From JBFKOL01 sp041628815 (GTDB lineage Bacteria > Bacteroidota > Bacteroidia > Chitinophagales > Saprospiraceae), in contig JBFKOL010000245.1 in the NCBI GenBank assembly GCA_041628815.1, forward strand, positions 1-6,731: DNA of 6,731 nt, given 5' to 3'. Position 1 is the stretch's first letter. Each line of letters opens with the position of its first letter. Below the pieces are notes generated by a model that saw nothing but the letters and a program-made list of their open reading frames with translations, made no database searches and had not been told where the DNA came from. The position numbers and the translations under genes are program-made. Shown here piece after piece: positions 5,956-6,731 of the stretch.

Positions 5956-6555
5956 TTATACATTCAAATATTTAAAGAAGGTTTCATTTCCCACAGAGAC
6001 CTTCATGGTGTATTCGCCTTTAATAACATCTTTCATATTAAGCCTTTTCGAGACTATCCACTGATCTTTTAACCTCTTTTGATAAATCAATTCACCACGG
6101 TTGTTGAATAACTCAATATTCACGTTTTTTCCCTGCGACAAGAGGTGAAAATCCACCGTCTTATCTTCATTCAACCACACGGTGGGTTTAAAAATGGTTT
6201 CTTTATTTTCCAGGACATTGATTTCATTCCCCTTGATCAGGATGTCGTACTTGATCACTTGCATCAGATCATTCAGCCTGAAAGAGTAACGACCGTCATC
6301 GAGATTTTCCAAATTGAATTTTTTGTACCCCCCTGCACCGACCAGGAATTCGTCCGTAAAAATCAATCGACCTTGATCATTCATTATTCTGCAAGAAACC
6401 GTATGGGCATCCAAAGTCGAAAGGTCCAGTACCACTTTTTTACTGTTGGTAGTCTCTCCATCGAATACAAAGAGCGACCGCTCATCTGCCTGTACATTGA
6501 TGGCTGTGGCAAAGAATAAGAGCATAAGTAAGGATTGCATAATTGTTTTTTTCAT
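5956..6555 (-). CDS. Small secreted protein with two tandem 55-residue beta-sandwich-like units
   Basis: The product is 199 residues. A signal peptide is clear: M-K-K, then a hydrophobic core S-L-L-M-L-L-F-F-A-T-A, with probable cleavage after V-Q-A (about residue 23). The mature part has two units, residues 53-107 and 145-199, that align without gaps. Both carry N-x-x-G-x-L-I-[FY] early and G-x-Y near the end. The second unit ends exactly at the stop with K-Y-L-N-V. It resembles the C-terminal sorting domains of type IX secretion cargo in Bacteroidota, which also have G-x-Y and a short hydrophobic end, but the match is only at pattern level. The gene converges on the plus-strand genes, has its own strong terminator, and is visibly richer in A/T than them. 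No enzyme motif is seen. Coding and export are secure; function is unknown. Confidence 0.85.
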   Translation of the reverse strand: MKKTIMQSLLMLLFFATAINVQADERSLFVFDGETTNSKKVVLDLSTLDAHTVSCRIMNDQGRLIFTDEFLVGAGGYKKFNLENLDDGRYSFRLNDLMQVIKYDILIKGNEINVLENKETIFKPTVWLNEDKTVDFHLLSQGKNVNIELFNNRGELIYQKRLKDQWIVSKRLNMKDVIKGEYTMKVSVGNETFFKYLNV

Positions 6556-6599
6556 GATGATATCTTTGATTAGTGATACTACTACAAGGAAAAAACTCC

Positions 6600-6641
6600 A
6601 ATATTGTTTAACTATTTATTACAATTTATTAAACAAATATT
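6600..6641. promoter_or_regulatory. A/T-rich 12-bp dyad upstream of the minus-strand gene
   Basis: AATATTGTTTAA (6600-6611) is complementary to TTAAACA plus ATATT (6629-6641) with one extra A bulged. The core TTGTTTAA/TTAAACAA is a perfect 8-bp match around a 17-base spacer. It lies about 45-85 bases upstream of the ATG, where a promoter or operator would be expected. Base pairing is nearly all A-T, so a protein-binding dyad is more likely than a stable RNA hairpin. A/T-rich intergenic DNA produces such dyads by chance, so confidence is limited. Confidence 0.35.
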
Positions 6642-6694
6642 TTGTATAGTACTTCCGCATCTTGATTTTAACATTTCATAGTGATCATTAAGCC

Positions 6695-6731
6695 CTAGAA
6701 TTCCGAGACCTCCAGTTTTTTGAGTCTCGTG
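6695..6731 (-). CDS. Possible 3' end of a minus-strand gene cut by the window edge
   Basis: On the minus strand, from the edge, one frame reads T-R-L-K-K-L-E-V-S-E-F and stops at TAG (complement of 6695-6697). The codons mostly end in G or C, like the neighbouring genes, and A/T-rich intergenic DNA begins straight after. Another minus frame stays open longer (to about 6612) but becomes very A/T-rich and looks like intergenic sequence. Eleven codons are too few to name a product or be sure it is coding. Confidence 0.2.
   Translation of the reverse strand, partial: TRLKKLEVSEF

Noticed and set aside
6704..6729. CGAGAC/GTCTCG inverted repeat at the right edge with a T-run
   Set aside because: The T-run lies in the loop rather than after the stem, and the area may be coding on the minus strand, so it is not a terminator.

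Overview
The window looks like a chromosomal segment from a member of the Bacteroidota. The support is indirect: starts without clear Shine-Dalgarno sequences, A/T-rich gaps beside genes of moderate G+C, a large exported protein that appears to combine a peptidase, a propeller and an outer-membrane barrel, and a small secreted protein whose C-terminal half resembles the type IX secretion tails of that phylum. No rRNA, tRNA, CRISPR array, insertion sequence or phage gene was seen. No gap between genes exceeds about 210 bases.

Layout. At the left edge (3-920, +) is a gene missing its first codons. It encodes one membrane or signal segment followed by 25 tandem nine-residue repeats of the form [DNS]-x-x-[FY]-Q-[RK]-[LM]-A-[RK]; I do not recognise this as a named family. 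A hairpin with a T-tract (946-996) closes it. Next is a protein of about 1008 residues (1128-4154, +) with a signal peptide, a gluzincin-type zinc peptidase domain, a TolB/WD40-like propeller and a probable C-terminal beta-barrel. Then come a PrsW-family intramembrane protease (4257-4961, +) and a SagB-type nitroreductase with an N-terminal export or anchor segment (5049-5765, +). A perfect AGGTCA-T-TGACCT palindrome lies in front of the nitroreductase. A convergent gene (5956-6555, -) encodes a secreted protein of 199 residues built from two copies of a 55-residue beta-rich unit. It has a strong terminator (5896-5932) and an A/T-rich leader with a 12-bp dyad (6600-6641). The right edge may hold the last codons of another minus-strand gene.

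The five clear genes share no obvious metabolic pathway. What they share is location: each appears to encode an exported or membrane protein. The spacing (about 100 bases before prsW, about 90 before the nitroreductase) and the terminators suggest mostly separate transcription units. The observation most likely to be new is the nonapeptide-repeat protein. After it come the peptidase-propeller-barrel fusion and the duplicated domain in the minus-strand protein.
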